Shown: positions 45,585 through 56,367 of the stretch, one piece after another
Layout: each line of letters starts with the position of its first letter
Position numbering within the stretch: the first letter of the stretch is position 1
Source: Thermosipho melanesiensis BI429
Lineage (GTDB): Bacteria > Thermotogota > Thermotogae > Thermotogales > Fervidobacteriaceae
Reading direction: 5' to 3'
Assembly (NCBI RefSeq): GCF_000016905.1
Contig: NC_009616.1
Span: 1,674,001-1,738,000 of the forward strand
DNA length: 64,000 bases
The notes under the pieces: model-generated
Database searches by the model: none
Told to the model about the DNA's origin: nothing
The model's input: the letters and a program-made list of their open reading frames with translations, nothing else
Program-made: the position numbers and the translations under genes

Positions 45585-47309
45585 TTACACCTCCACAAAT
45601 AAATCAACTATTTTTTGATTTTCAACATCTATTAAACCTTTGTCCGTTATTTTTAATTTTGGAATAACTGCAAGCTGTAAGAAATGGATATTCATTAGTA
45701 CATCGTTTTTTGTTCCTAGCTTTTCAATGCTTTTTTTCAAATGCTGAAGTTTTTTTATTACTGTATTGTAGGTTTCATCTGACATTAATCCGGCGATAGG
45801 AAGTGAAAGTTCAGAAATTACTTTTTTATCTTTAATGACAACAATCCCACCATTTATCTCTAAAATTCTTTTTATTGCAAGTTCCATATCTTTGTCATTT
45901 GTACCAAGTACCGCTAAATTATGAGAATCATGTCCAATGGTAGTTGCAATAGCACCATTTTTAATTCCAGTACCCTTAACAAATCCAATAGAAAAACCAC
46001 TTGCGTTGTGTCTGTCAAAAACCGCTATTTTTACTATATCATTTTCAACATCTGAAATAATTTCATTTTTGGAAACTTTTGGAGAAACAATGCTCTCTTC
46101 TGTAATAAGGGAAAATTTCTTTATTGAAATAATCCTGATTTTTTTATTTCTGTTTTTTACTTTAAGCGAGTAGTTTTTCGTTATGTTGATTTTTCCTATT
46201 GTAGTTGGAACATCTTTAAAAACGCTTTCGATTTTTAAATCAATTTTTCCATCTTTAACAACAAATTTTGAATCTTTGATAACATAGAGAATATTAAAAT
46301 CGTAAAGGTTATCAACCAATACAATATCTGATTTGTAACCTGGAGAAATGGCTCCCATACTTCTGAGGTTAAAATATTTGGCAGTATTTATTGTAGCCAT
46401 TCTAATGGCTATAACAGGATCAAGACCTTGGCCTATTGCCTCCTTAACGATTTGATTGATATGACCTCTTTTGTAAATGTCTTCTGGATCTCTATCATCA
46501 GTACAAAAAGAAAAAAAGAAGTGGTTTAAAATATTAACGGCAGGAATAAGTGATCTTAAATTCCTTGCAGCGGTACCTTCTCTAATGAATATATGCATAC
46601 CTTTAGAAAGTTTTTCAAGGGCTTCGCTTTTAGTTTCACATTCATGATCTGATCTTACAAATGCATCAATATATGCATTCAACTGTTTTCCAGATAATCC
46701 CGGGGCATGGCCATCAATTTTTTTGTATTTATGTCTTAAAATTTCAATTTTAGTAATTAGTTCTCTATCACAATTCAAGACTCCAGGATAGTTCATTACT
46801 TCTCCCAAAGCAATGAGCCTAAATGGGTATTTTTCTAAGAGACTAACCATGTCTTCAGCACCTAAAATTGCACCAGAGGTTTCAAGAAAAGTTGCAGGCA
46901 CTGCTGAAGGAATTGCAAAATAAACATTAAGAGGTATACCTTCAGTTGCCTTAATCATATAATTTATTCCTTCAACCCCCAAAACATTTGCTATTTCATG
47001 AGGATCGGCAATAATTGTTGTTGTTCCATTCGGTAAAATCATCTTTGCAAATTCAATTGGCGATAGCATAGAACTTTCAATATGAACATGCGCATCGATT
47101 AAACCTGGAATAGCATAAAGATTTTTCGCATTAAATATTTCTTTTCCAACGTTGTATTCATTTCCAATTCCAGCTATTCTCTTTTTTAAAATAGCAATAT
47201 TGGTTTTTTCTATATTTCCTGTATATACATTTAATAATTTTACATTTTTTATTAACAAATCAGGAGTTTTTTCTCCCAATGCAACTGGAATTATTTCTTT
47301 GATTTTCAT
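45585..47309 (-). CDS. ade: Adenine deaminase
   Basis: This 574-residue amidohydrolase converts adenine to hypoxanthine and ammonia. Motifs are DAHVHIESSM (metal ligands), IADPHEIANVLG, LGEVMNYPG and FCTDDRDPEDI. The C-terminal domain ends in the typical region DSHNLAVLGTNDKDM. Length fits the family. GAAAGGAGG precedes the ATG. It is the first gene of the purine-catabolism operon and would feed hypoxanthine to the molybdenum hydroxylase. Confidence 0.93.
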   Translation of the reverse strand: MKIKEIIPVALGEKTPDLLIKNVKLLNVYTGNIEKTNIAILKKRIAGIGNEYNVGKEIFNAKNLYAIPGLIDAHVHIESSMLSPIEFAKMILPNGTTTIIADPHEIANVLGVEGINYMIKATEGIPLNVYFAIPSAVPATFLETSGAILGAEDMVSLLEKYPFRLIALGEVMNYPGVLNCDRELITKIEILRHKYKKIDGHAPGLSGKQLNAYIDAFVRSDHECETKSEALEKLSKGMHIFIREGTAARNLRSLIPAVNILNHFFFSFCTDDRDPEDIYKRGHINQIVKEAIGQGLDPVIAIRMATINTAKYFNLRSMGAISPGYKSDIVLVDNLYDFNILYVIKDSKFVVKDGKIDLKIESVFKDVPTTIGKINITKNYSLKVKNRNKKIRIISIKKFSLITEESIVSPKVSKNEIISDVENDIVKIAVFDRHNASGFSIGFVKGTGIKNGAIATTIGHDSHNLAVLGTNDKDMELAIKRILEINGGIVVIKDKKVISELSLPIAGLMSDETYNTVIKKLQHLKKSIEKLGTKNDVLMNIHFLQLAVIPKLKITDKGLIDVENQKIVDLFVEV

Positions 47310-47489
47310 TTTATCCCTCCTTTCCTTGCATTATATATTAAAAGTGTTTATAGAGAAATATGTAAAATTTTATGATTTTCAAATGAATTTATTATTATTT
47401 GTTTTGTTATATTTTTGGGTATGATATTTTTCAGTGTTGAACAAACATATAAAACGAACATTAGTATATATACTCATCAAAAAAAAAAT

Positions 47490-47515
47490 AGCTGGCTTTT
47501 TAGCCAGCTTTTTTT
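47490..47515. terminator. Terminator of the oppBCDF operon
   Basis: AGCTGGCT, loop TTTT, AGCCAGCT. The - strand carries nine T after the stem. On the + strand a T-run also follows, so it can work both ways. Confidence 0.85.
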
Positions 47516-47544
47516 AAACTATTTAGTAACTCTACATTACATCC

Positions 47545-48684
47545 TTACAACGAACCAGGGAAGTGACAAGCTACAAAATGTCCCGGTCTTACCTCTGTAA
47601 GTTTAGGCTCTTCTTTAGAACAAATATCTTTTGCAACAGGACATCTTGGATGGAACCTACATCCTTTTGGTGGATTTACTGGACTTGGAACGTCACCCTT
47701 TAATATTATTCTATTCTTCTTAAATTCTGGATCTGGAACTGGAATTGCACTCATTAATGCTTTAGTATATGGATGTAATGGGTTATCAAACAATTCCTTT
47801 TTTGACGCATTTTCAACTATTTTTCCAAGATACATAACAATAACTCTATCAGATATATATTTGATAACTGAAAGATCGTGTGAAATGAAAATATATGTAA
47901 GATTATGTTTCTTTTGAAGATCAATCATAAGATTAATAACTTGAGATCTAATCGATACATCAAGCGCAGCAACTGCTTCATCTGCTACAATTAATTTTGG
48001 ATTCATCATAAGTGCTCTTGCAATTCCAATTCTTTGTCTTTGACCACCAGAAAATTGATGTGGAAATCTATACATATGATCGCCATGTATTCCAACTTCT
48101 TCCAATGCAGACTTTACTTTATCTATTACTTCAGATTTTTTAATTACCCCATGTAGCACTGGTCCTTCTGAAACTATTGTTTTTATCCTAATTCTTGGAT
48201 TTAAAGAACTATATGGGTCTTGGAAAACAATTTGCATTGTCTTCCTAAATTCCGACCTTTTTTCAGAAATATTTGAAAGTAATTTATTATAGAATTCATT
48301 TTCACCAAATTTTTTGTAAAGTTCGTAATATTTTTTATCAATTCCCGTTAATTTATTTGACTCAATGCTTTTAAACTTATCCACGTAAGTTTTCTTTAAA
48401 TACCTTCTTGCTTTAAATTTTGGCATAAAATAATATGTTGTATCTTCATCATCAACAATTATTCTACCAGAAGTTGGTTCGTACAATCGAAGTAACGTCA
48501 TACCTGCAGTTGTTTTACCACACCCTGATTCACCAACCAATCCTACAGTTTCACCTTCATAAACATCAAAAGTAATATCATCAACGGCTTTTACCCATGC
48601 TACTATCCTCTTAAAAACACCCGCTCTAATTGGAAAGTACTTTACCAAGTTTTCTACTCTAAGAAGTACTTTTTTTTCACTCAT
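47545..48684 (-). CDS. oppF: Oligopeptide ABC transporter ATPase OppF, with an internal insertion
   Basis: This 379-residue ATPase has Walker [11 protein letters not shown]-loop [13 protein letters not shown], signature [15 protein letters not shown] and Walker [13 protein letters not shown]. The C-terminal oligopeptide extension has [14 protein letters not shown], with cysteines typical of a 4Fe-4S or zinc site. Between Walker A and the Q-loop there are about 55 extra residues ([15 protein letters not shown] onward) not found in standard OppF. The ATG overlaps the oppD stop. Confidence 0.92.
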   Translation of the reverse strand: MSEKKVLLRVENLVKYFPIRAGVFKRIVAWVKAVDDITFDVYEGETVGLVGESGCGKTTAGMTLLRLYEPTSGRIIVDDEDTTYYFMPKFKARRYLKKTYVDKFKSIESNKLTGIDKKYYELYKKFGENEFYNKLLSNISEKRSEFRKTMQIVFQDPYSSLNPRIRIKTIVSEGPVLHGVIKKSEVIDKVKSALEEVGIHGDHMYRFPHQFSGGQRQRIGIARALMMNPKLIVADEAVAALDVSIRSQVINLMIDLQKKHNLTYIFISHDLSVIKYISDRVIVMYLGKIVENASKKELFDNPLHPYTKALMSAIPVPDPEFKKNRIILKGDVPSPVNPPKGCRFHPRCPVAKDICSKEEPKLTEVRPGHFVACHFPGSL

Positions 48685-49697
48685 GCACTTTCACCAGCCT
48701 TTTTAAGTTTCTGTGCTTCTTCAACTTTTTGATGATAGAAACACCTTGAATAATGGTCTTCCCCCACTTTTTGTAATGGCGGAATTTCTTTTTTACATCT
48801 TTCATCAGCAAACTCACATCTTGTGTTAAATCTACATCCAGGTGGGAAATGCAATGGATCAGGCACAATACCCGGGATGTTATACAATCTATCTTGTTCA
48901 ATATCAAGCCTTGGTATTGAGTTTAATAATCCCCAAGTATATGGATGTTTCATTCTTTTAAATAATTCTTTAACTTCCGCAGTTTCCATTACCATTCCAC
49001 CATACATTACCACAACTCTATCAGCATTTTCGGCTATTACACCGACATCATGCGTAATAAATATTATTGCCATACCATATTCTTTTTGTAATTGTTTCAT
49101 TAAATCGAGTATTTGTGCTTGAATTGTGACATCTAAGGCTGTTGTAGGCTCATCTGCAATTAATAATTTTGGTCTACACGAAAGAGCCATAGCAATCATC
49201 GCACGTTGCCTCATTCCCCCTGAAAGTTCATGAGGGTATTCATCAACTCTTTTTTCAGGTTCTGGTATTCCTACTTTCCTAAGCATATCAATTGCCATTT
49301 CCCTTGCTTGGTTTTTATTTACATCTTGGTGAAGTAATATTGCTTCCATAATTTGCTCTCCAATTGTAAAAACTGGGTTTAACGCAACCATTGGCTCTTG
49401 GAAAATCATTGCTATGTCATTACCTCTAATTTTTCTCATTTCATCTTCAGAAAGCTCTAACAAATTTTTTCCATCGAATATTATCTCGCTACCATCTAAT
49501 ATTTCACCATTAGGGTCCAATAACCTTAAAATAGATAACGAGGTAACACTTTTACCACTTCCAGATTCACCCACAATTCCTAAAGTTTCGCCAGGATATA
49601 CTTCAAAATCAACACCATCAACAGCTTTTACGATTCCATCTTCTGTATGGAAATATGTTTTTAAATTTCTCACTTGCAATAATGGTTTCTTTTCCAA
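48681..49697 (-). CDS. oppD: Oligopeptide ABC transporter ATPase OppD
   Basis: This 338-residue ATPase has [20 protein letters not shown], signature [26 protein letters not shown] and FITHDVGVI. The C-terminal cysteine segment [14 protein letters not shown] is characteristic of Opp/Dpp ATPases. TTG at 49697 is preferred, because AAAGGAG lies 8 bp upstream and overlaps the earlier GTG. It pairs with OppF to power import. It follows oppC by 13 bp. Confidence 0.92.
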   Translation of the reverse strand: MEKKPLLQVRNLKTYFHTEDGIVKAVDGVDFEVYPGETLGIVGESGSGKSVTSLSILRLLDPNGEILDGSEIIFDGKNLLELSEDEMRKIRGNDIAMIFQEPMVALNPVFTIGEQIMEAILLHQDVNKNQAREMAIDMLRKVGIPEPEKRVDEYPHELSGGMRQRAMIAMALSCRPKLLIADEPTTALDVTIQAQILDLMKQLQKEYGMAIIFITHDVGVIAENADRVVVMYGGMVMETAEVKELFKRMKHPYTWGLLNSIPRLDIEQDRLYNIPGIVPDPLHFPPGCRFNTRCEFADERCKKEIPPLQKVGEDHYSRCFYHQKVEEAQKLKKAGESA

Positions 49698-49710
49698 TTT
49701 TACCACTCCT

Positions 49711-50625
49711 TTATTTCAATTTCGGATCAAATACATCTCTCAAAGCATCGCCAACCAAATTCCATGCAAGAACGAACAAAACCATTGCCATGCCAGGATA
49801 AAAAATTGTGTACCAATAAGCAAAAGCTTGCCCACTTGCACCTAAAATATAATTTCTTGTGTAATTTAACATTGAACCCCAGTCCGCATATCCAATTGGT
49901 GCACCTAATCCTAAGAAAGATAATGCTGCTGCTGTGATAACAAGAGACCCCAATCTCATTGTTGCTTGAACAAGAACCGGGAAAATTGTATTGGGTAAAA
50001 CGTGTCTCAAAATAATAACATAATTTTTAATTCCAAGTGCTTTTGCTGCAAGAACAAATTGTTCTTCTTTTACTTGCAAAATGTTAGCCCTTATAAGCCT
50101 TGCAACGGCCATCCATCCAAAAATAGTCATTGCAATCATTACCTTGTCAAGACCACTTCCTAGTATAGTTGTTAATACCATTGCAGCTAGCAAAAACGGA
50201 ATGGAAAGAAAAATATCTGTTATTCTCATCAATATTTCATCAATCCAACCCCCAAAATATCCTGCAATTGAACCAATAATTAAACCTATAATAGTTGACA
50301 AAACAACAACCGTAAGACCTATTTTGAAAGCTGTTCTTGTTCCCCAAATAACACCATAGTAAATATCCCTACCTGCTATCATACCAAATGGATGATCTTT
50401 ACTCGGTGGTACTGGATCGGAACTCCAAGATAATATAGGCATAATATATGGATCATCCAATTTCATAGGATTACCATTTTCATCTGGAAACATTGGATTA
50501 ACAGGTGGTGCAAGTAATGGTGCAAAAATAGCAACTAAAGCAAAAAATATCAGTAAAGAAAAACCTAAAACTGCCGAGGGATTTCTAAAAAGTTTTTTTA
50601 ATGTTCTCTTAAATTCTGTGTTCAT
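49711..50625 (-). CDS. oppC: Oligopeptide ABC transporter permease OppC
   Basis: This 304-residue permease has about six membrane helices, the OppC_N start [19 protein letters not shown] and the EAA-like loop [20 protein letters not shown]. The conserved tail [16 protein letters not shown] follows. It forms the channel with OppB. The start at 50625 follows AGGAGG; the two codons before it in the open frame are ignored. Confidence 0.93.
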   Translation of the reverse strand: MNTEFKRTLKKLFRNPSAVLGFSLLIFFALVAIFAPLLAPPVNPMFPDENGNPMKLDDPYIMPILSWSSDPVPPSKDHPFGMIAGRDIYYGVIWGTRTAFKIGLTVVVLSTIIGLIIGSIAGYFGGWIDEILMRITDIFLSIPFLLAAMVLTTILGSGLDKVMIAMTIFGWMAVARLIRANILQVKEEQFVLAAKALGIKNYVIILRHVLPNTIFPVLVQATMRLGSLVITAAALSFLGLGAPIGYADWGSMLNYTRNYILGASGQAFAYWYTIFYPGMAMVLFVLAWNLVGDALRDVFDPKLK

Positions 50626-50639
50626 CAACAAGCACCTCC

Positions 50640-51677
50640 TTAACCGAGTCTAATCCTTGGATCTAGTATTGCATATAATATGTCAATGACAAGATTACCA
50701 ATTACTAACAAAGTGGAATAGAAAAGGGTACTTCCCAAAATTGCGGCATAATCCAACTGTGTTGCAGCTTGGGCAGTAAATCTTCCCATACCAATTCTGT
50801 TAAAAATAACTTCTACAATTACTGTACCTGCAAGTAAACCAATCACCATAGCACCTGCCACTGTAACAACTGGTATCATTGCATTTTTCTTTGCATGTTT
50901 ATGAATAACTTCTTTTTCTGGAACACCTTTCGCTCTAGCAGTTCTCACATACTCTTTTCCAAGAACTTCTAACATACTAGATCTTGTAATTCTTAACAAA
51001 TAAGCCCACCATAACCATGAAATTGTCAAAATTGGTCCAATTAAATGTCTTAATGCATCCCAAAAAATATCTAATCTGCCATTTATTAAAGCATCAATAG
51101 TTAATATTTTTGTAAATCTATGAAATTCTCCTGATTTTACAATTTCTTCAGCCCATCCACTTAATGTACCTGGTGGAAACCACCCCAACACAGAATAAAA
51201 AAACATTAAAACGATTAAACCGAATACAAAATCAGGCAACGACCATCCAATTATTGCAAATATTCTAATAAAATGATCTATAAACTTATCTCTATTTACT
51301 GCAGCTACAACTCCTAACCATATCCCTACTATTACTACAGGGATAAAAGCATACATAGCTAATTCTATAGTATAAGGAATTCTTTCTTTAATTGCATCAG
51401 CAACTGGTTGTTTAGCAGTAACCGACCAACCCAAATCACCCTTCAAAACTCCACCAATCCATTTAAAATATCTAGTCCACATTGGATCATTTAGCCCATA
51501 CTGCTCAATAAGTTTATCCAAATCTTCATTGGATAATTTATCAAACATGTTGGGATTTACATAAGCAGATAACATTTTTTCAGGACCTAATATCTCCGTA
51601 AAACTGAAAATTATAAGAGTTACTCCAAATAAAATCAGGGGTAACAACAAAAGCCTTCGGATAATATACGCCGTCAA
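50640..51677 (-). CDS. oppB: Oligopeptide ABC transporter permease OppB
   Basis: This 345-residue permease has the family features: RRLLLLPLILFGVTLIIF at the N-terminus and EYVRTARAKGVPEKEVIHKH as the EAA loop. The typical end is DILYAILDPRIRLG. TTG at 51677 is chosen because AGGAGG is 8 bp upstream and overlaps the alternative GTG at 51686. It is the first gene of oppBCDF. No binding-protein gene is present in the operon within this window. Confidence 0.92.
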   Translation of the reverse strand: MTAYIIRRLLLLPLILFGVTLIIFSFTEILGPEKMLSAYVNPNMFDKLSNEDLDKLIEQYGLNDPMWTRYFKWIGGVLKGDLGWSVTAKQPVADAIKERIPYTIELAMYAFIPVVIVGIWLGVVAAVNRDKFIDHFIRIFAIIGWSLPDFVFGLIVLMFFYSVLGWFPPGTLSGWAEEIVKSGEFHRFTKILTIDALINGRLDIFWDALRHLIGPILTISWLWWAYLLRITRSSMLEVLGKEYVRTARAKGVPEKEVIHKHAKKNAMIPVVTVAGAMVIGLLAGTVIVEVIFNRIGMGRFTAQAATQLDYAAILGSTLFYSTLLVIGNLVIDILYAILDPRIRLG

Positions 51678-51719
51678 GTGTAACACCTCCTATATAATCT
51701 TAATATTAACATCAACTTA

Positions 51720-51747
51720 ATTATATCAGTTGTAAAAAATGTTTCAA
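51720..51747 (-). promoter_or_regulatory. Promoter of the opp operon
   Basis: TTGAAA (51,742-51,747), 16 bp, TATAAT (51,720-51,725) on the - strand, about 45 bp before the oppB start. Confidence 0.65.
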
Positions 51748-51798
51748 GTCTGAATAGAGTTTAATATTAAAGTAAACCTCTTAATTTTTTTTATATAT

Positions 51799-53451
51799 TC
51801 ACAATTCTTCCTTAATTCTTAACGCTATTGTTTTTCCTACAATTTCTTCAAGTTCCTCTAATGATGCACTTTTAATGTTTTTGAGTGTTCCAAATTTCAT
51901 AAGTAACTGTTTTTTTCTTTTTGGCCCAATTCCTTTAATACTATCCAATTTACTAACTTTATACTCATTATTTTTTAACTTTCCACTAAAAGAATTTGCA
52001 ACTCTATGAGTTTCATCTCTTACAAAAATTAAAGTTCTTAACACAACATCAGTTGGATCAAGTTTAAAGCTCTTATTTTTAGTAACTATTACTTCTTCCT
52101 CCTTTGCAATTCCAACAACATCTATATCAATATTCATTTTATTAAATTCGCCAATTGCTGCATTAACTTGTCCCTTACCACCATCCACAAAAAATAAATC
52201 TGGTGGTCGGTGTTTTGTATATCTTTTTCTAATAAAAATTCTAATACTTTCAAAATCATCTAAAATGTCCCCAAGCTTATATCTTCTATATTCATCTTTT
52301 TTTGGATATCCATTTTCAAAAACAATCAGTGAAGCAACTGTAAATCTACCATTTCTATGTGAAATATCTGTCCCCTCAATCCTAAATGGAATTTTTTTTA
52401 AATTTAAAATCTCTTTCATCTTAATTAAAATATCTTTACTAAAATTAATTGATTTAATATGCTCAGTTAAATTCTCTAAAGCTATTTCTAAAAGATATTT
52501 ATCGTCTTCCTCTCTACACACAATTATTGGAACATCAAAATTCAAATTAATTTGTTTTGAGACAACTATTTTATTTGGCAAATCACTTTTCATACCATAA
52601 TAAAACTGATATATAAATTCTTCAAAAGTTAATGAAGCTTCATAAAGAAGTTTTGAAGTTAACACACCACTTCTAACCTTTAAGACTAAAAACATGTTAT
52701 CTTTAAAAACAATGTAGTCCACATTTCTTTTATCCCTTAAAACAATCCCCTGATTTATCATAATATTATTAAATGCTAGTAACACATCTCTATATTTTGC
52801 TGCATTCTCAAAATCTAGCATTTTCGCATGATGGTACATTTTTGCTTCAATAAAATTCCTAATATATTCATAATCACCACTTAAAACCTCTTCCAAACGT
52901 TTAATTATCTCACCATACATTTTAAAATTTTTGTTTTCATCTACACACGGCGCTACACACGTTTTTAAGTAATAATTCAAACATGGCTTTTTTATTTTCT
53001 CAATATTTTTTTTACACGTTCTAAAATTCAAAATCTTTTGCAAGACTTCTAAAAACAACCTTGTAAATTTTACATTTGTATACGGCCCGAAATATTTACC
53101 ATCTTTATCTCTATTTCTAGTTACTTCAACATAAGGAAAAACATCAGATGAAATTCTTATGTATGGATACGGTTCACTTTCTTTTAGCATAACATTATAC
53201 TTTGGTTTATATTTGTAAATTAATGTTGCTTCTAAAAGCAATGATTCTTTCTCATTTTTTACTATTATAGTCTCTAATTTATTTGATTCTTCAACTATAA
53301 GCCGACTTTTTTCTTCTTTAAAAGAAAAATGAGAATTAAGTCGCTTTTTTAAATTTTTCGACTTTCCAATATAAACATATTCTTTATCCCTTTTAAAAAT
53401 ATATACACCAGGTTTCTCAGGAATATTTTTTAATATTTCTCTATCTATCAA
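51799..53451 (-). CDS. uvrC: Excinuclease ABC subunit C
   Basis: This 550-residue nuclease of nucleotide excision repair has an N-terminal GIY-YIG domain (GVYIF, then YVYIGKSKNLKKRL), followed by a UvrB-interaction motif region (EAKMYHHAKMLDFENAAKY). The RNase H-like second nuclease domain includes EGTDISHRNG and FVDGGKGQVNAA. A C-terminal HhH pair reads LDSIKGIGPKRKKQLL. TTG at 53451 after GAGGTGA is used; the longer frame would run back through the terminator. Confidence 0.95.
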   Translation of the reverse strand: MIDREILKNIPEKPGVYIFKRDKEYVYIGKSKNLKKRLNSHFSFKEEKSRLIVEESNKLETIIVKNEKESLLLEATLIYKYKPKYNVMLKESEPYPYIRISSDVFPYVEVTRNRDKDGKYFGPYTNVKFTRLFLEVLQKILNFRTCKKNIEKIKKPCLNYYLKTCVAPCVDENKNFKMYGEIIKRLEEVLSGDYEYIRNFIEAKMYHHAKMLDFENAAKYRDVLLAFNNIMINQGIVLRDKRNVDYIVFKDNMFLVLKVRSGVLTSKLLYEASLTFEEFIYQFYYGMKSDLPNKIVVSKQINLNFDVPIIVCREEDDKYLLEIALENLTEHIKSINFSKDILIKMKEILNLKKIPFRIEGTDISHRNGRFTVASLIVFENGYPKKDEYRRYKLGDILDDFESIRIFIRKRYTKHRPPDLFFVDGGKGQVNAAIGEFNKMNIDIDVVGIAKEEEVIVTKNKSFKLDPTDVVLRTLIFVRDETHRVANSFSGKLKNNEYKVSKLDSIKGIGPKRKKQLLMKFGTLKNIKSASLEELEEIVGKTIALRIKEEL

Positions 53452-53469
53452 AAAATCACCTCTAAACAA

Positions 53470-53495
53470 AAATAGTGGGGGTACCCCCACTATTT
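53470..53495 (-). terminator. Terminator after the gcvH/membrane-protein pair
   Basis: A perfect palindrome with arms AAATAGTGGGGG and CCCCCACTATTT around TA (53,470-53,495). The - strand continues TTTGTTTAG. It sits just before uvrC, so uvrC probably has its own promoter or depends on readthrough. Confidence 0.75.
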
Positions 53496-53513
53496 TATAA
53501 TATTTTTATAAGG

Positions 53514-53954
53514 TTATTCAATGTTTCTATTTTTATACGCATAGATTAATGTTATAACATATGACCAACCAATGGATATCAATGAAATATTTACAGCGTT
53601 TTTAACCCAAAATACATCAATAATTAAAAATAGAATAAATATTAGTGAAAACATTATACCATTCCTCATTGCTTGTCTAATATTTAAGTTTGAAAGATTC
53701 TTTATCTGTAGCATTGAATAAATTGCCAAAACTAAATACAAAATTGGTGATAAAGACAAACCTAATTTTGCAAAAAATTCTGTAAAACCTCCAGATATAA
53801 AGAAAACTAAAGATATAACAAAAACAACCCACGCAATCACAGATGAAATTCCAAACGATGATTTGCCTTGTTGAATAATCCCAAGTGAAATTACTATACC
53901 TATTAATATATTTATGATGAATATCAATACAGTATATGCTGTAACACTTAACAT
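53514..53954 (-). CDS. Small four-helix membrane protein of unknown function
   Basis: The 146-residue protein has four or five hydrophobic segments (VLIFIINILIGIVISLGII, VIAWVVFVISLVFFISGGF, LYLVLAIYSML, MFSLIFILFLIIDVFW). It has no signal motif and no recognised family. The ATG at 53954 overlaps the gcvH stop TGA, so it is co-translated with gcvH. Nothing in the sequence shows a role in glycine cleavage. Confidence 0.7.
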   Translation of the reverse strand: MLSVTAYTVLIFIINILIGIVISLGIIQQGKSSFGISSVIAWVVFVISLVFFISGGFTEFFAKLGLSLSPILYLVLAIYSMLQIKNLSNLNIRQAMRNGIMFSLIFILFLIIDVFWVKNAVNISLISIGWSYVITLIYAYKNRNIE

Positions 53955-54322
53955 CAATTTCCACCCTCATTTTCCAAATATTTTTTATATTCTTCTTCAG
54001 TCATTAACTCATCTAGTTCACTTTCATCTGAAAAATCTATCTTTACTAACCAACCCTTTCCTTCCGCATCTTCGTTAATTAACTCGGGTTGGGAATCTAA
54101 TTCTTCGTTTACCTCTGCAATTTTTCCACTTACCGGTGAATAAACATCTGTTGCAGCTTTAACACTCTCAATAGAAAGTAGTATATCACCCTTTTTTACT
54201 TCACTACCAACTTTAGGAAGATCAACATAAACAATATCTCCAAGCTCTTCTTGTGCGTGATTGGTAATTCCAACATACCCACTCTCATCAACCCATTCAT
54301 GGGTTTTTGTATATTTTTTCAT
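53954..54322 (-). CDS. gcvH: Glycine cleavage system H protein
   Basis: This 122-residue lipoyl carrier protein has the lipoylation site Lys in SIESVKAATDVYSPVSG. The family start is YTKTHEWVDESGYVGITNHA and the tail KGWLVKIDFSDESELDELM. It shuttles the aminomethyl group between P-, T- and L-proteins, or serves in lipoate transfer. No other gcv genes are near. AGGAGGGG precedes the ATG. Confidence 0.95.
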   Translation of the reverse strand: MKKYTKTHEWVDESGYVGITNHAQEELGDIVYVDLPKVGSEVKKGDILLSIESVKAATDVYSPVSGKIAEVNEELDSQPELINEDAEGKGWLVKIDFSDESELDELMTEEEYKKYLENEGGN

Positions 54323-54425
54323 ACTACCCCTCCTTAATTTAGGTTTAGCTATTATAATTCTAACATATTAACAAAGTTATTCAAGATAAGAAAAAAACTA
54401 AAAATAAAAAATATTTACATGTATT

Positions 54426-56366
54426 TTAAAAAATAAATATTTTTCCAAAGAATACAATAATATATGAAAATAAATACGCTAAACTAAAGCTATACATAAT
54501 GGAAAATATCATCCATTTCCAGCTTCCAGTTTCAGATTTAATGGTTGCAAGGGTTGCAAAACAAGGAATATAAAGCAAAACAAATATGAGAAATGCATAT
54601 GCAGTTAAAGGATTCATAGAAGCTGCAAGTGCAGATTTAGCAGATAAAACATCCCCCTCTGAAAAGCCATATAACATAGAAAAGGTTGAAACAATTACTT
54701 CCTTTGCAACACCTCCAAAAAACAAAGCGGTTCCTACTTTCCAATCAAACCCAAGTGGCTTTAATACATATGCTAAACCTTTTCCCACATAAGATGCAAA
54801 GCTAGTTTCAACATTACCATTATTTGGAAAATATGTTAATGCCCATACAGCAATACTTGTAACCAAAATTATTGTTCCTGCCTTCTTTAAAAAATGACTT
54901 CCTTTATTCCACATATATATTAGAATATTCCTTACAGTTGGGATTCTATATCTTGGTAGTTCCATTATTAGTGGAACATTTTCGCCCTTGAAAAAAATCT
55001 TGTTTACAAAATACGCAGAAAAAGCAGTTAATAATATACTTATAAGATAAATACTAAAAAGAACTTCCGCTTTATACCCCTGGAAGAAAATACTAATTAT
55101 CATTATATATACAGGTAATCTTGCACTACAACTTATAAATGGAGACGAAATAATTGTTCCAATCCTTTCTTTCTCATCAGGTAATCCTCTTGCAGTCATT
55201 ATAGACGGAACATTACATCCAAAACCTAAAATTAATGACATAAAAGCCCTTCCAGATAATTTTAATTTATACATAATCCTATCCAATACAAAAGCTGCTC
55301 TCGGCAAATATCCTGATTCTTCTAAAATTCCAAGCATTAAAAATAATCCAAAAATATTTGGAACAAACACCAGAACACCACCCACACCTCCAATAATACC
55401 ATCCGCAATTAGAGCAAAAAACATGTTGTCACCAAATGATTTTATATATTCAGCAAAATTCGATAAAGCAATATCTAAAAAATCTGACAGTGGTTGAACT
55501 ATTTCGAAAGTAAATTTAAATACAAAATAGAAGATAAGAAGTAATATTGGAATACCAAAAAATTTATGTGTTAAAATATGGTCAATTTTATAACTTAAAT
55601 TTTTTACATTAGCAAGCTCTATACCACTATATGCCTCTTTTATTATATAACTTACATACTCATACCTTATTTTAGAAATTTCAGTAGCAAAATTATTAAA
55701 ATTATTAAAATTTACGTATTTATCTATTTTTTCTTTAAAAAATTCATCACCTTCTAAATATTTCAGTGCTGCATATCTTTTATTTTTAAAAACATTTTCA
55801 GGAATTTTATCCATAACCATACTTATTTGCTTTTCCAATTCACGATAATCAAATAAAACCTTTTTAGTATGCTTTCCATTTGCAACTTCAACAATTTTAT
55901 CTTTTAATTCATCAATACCTTCTCCGGTTTTTGCCGAAGTAAACACCACAGGCACACCAAAATGTTTCTCCAATTCAAACTTATCTATCTTTATCTTTTT
56001 ATTTTTAACTTCATCAATTGAATTCATAACTAATATAACATCATTTGTTATTTCTAATAACTCTATTAAAAGATAAAAACTTTGTTCAGGATTCAATGAA
56101 TCTGCTATTAACACAGTAACATTAGGTGGAGAAAAAAATAAATAGTCTCTAGCTACTTGTTCATCAATAGTTTTTGAAGTTAATGAATAAGTCCCAGGTA
56201 AATCAATTATATGTAAAGTATTACCGCGCCACTCAGTCGCCCCTTCAATTTTTGTTACAGTAACCCCCGGCCAATTTGCAACGTATTGTCTTGCACCAAC
56301 AAGTCTATTGAAAATACTAGTTTTACCAACATTTGGATTTCCAACCAATGCTACTGATATCACCAT
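54426..56366 (-). CDS. feoB: Ferrous iron transport GTPase/permease FeoB
   Basis: This 646-residue protein has an N-terminal G domain with GNPNVGKTS (G1), DLPGTYSL (G3) and NSID (G4). A helical spacer follows, then a membrane domain with two Gate motifs including GFGCNVPSIMTARG and PFISCSARLPVY. It imports Fe2+ across the inner membrane. AAGGAGG, located inside the end of feoA, positions the ATG at 56366, so feoA and feoB are coupled. It appears complete. Confidence 0.96.
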   Translation of the reverse strand: MVISVALVGNPNVGKTSIFNRLVGARQYVANWPGVTVTKIEGATEWRGNTLHIIDLPGTYSLTSKTIDEQVARDYLFFSPPNVTVLIADSLNPEQSFYLLIELLEITNDVILVMNSIDEVKNKKIKIDKFELEKHFGVPVVFTSAKTGEGIDELKDKIVEVANGKHTKKVLFDYRELEKQISMVMDKIPENVFKNKRYAALKYLEGDEFFKEKIDKYVNFNNFNNFATEISKIRYEYVSYIIKEAYSGIELANVKNLSYKIDHILTHKFFGIPILLLIFYFVFKFTFEIVQPLSDFLDIALSNFAEYIKSFGDNMFFALIADGIIGGVGGVLVFVPNIFGLFLMLGILEESGYLPRAAFVLDRIMYKLKLSGRAFMSLILGFGCNVPSIMTARGLPDEKERIGTIISSPFISCSARLPVYIMIISIFFQGYKAEVLFSIYLISILLTAFSAYFVNKIFFKGENVPLIMELPRYRIPTVRNILIYMWNKGSHFLKKAGTIILVTSIAVWALTYFPNNGNVETSFASYVGKGLAYVLKPLGFDWKVGTALFFGGVAKEVIVSTFSMLYGFSEGDVLSAKSALAASMNPLTAYAFLIFVLLYIPCFATLATIKSETGSWKWMIFSIMYSFSLAYLFSYIIVFFGKIFIF

Positions 56367-56367
56367 A

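Noticed and set aside
53452-53490. N-terminal extension of UvrC
   Set aside because: It would translate a perfect terminator palindrome; the TTG at 53451 has a proper ribosome site and begins at the usual family position.
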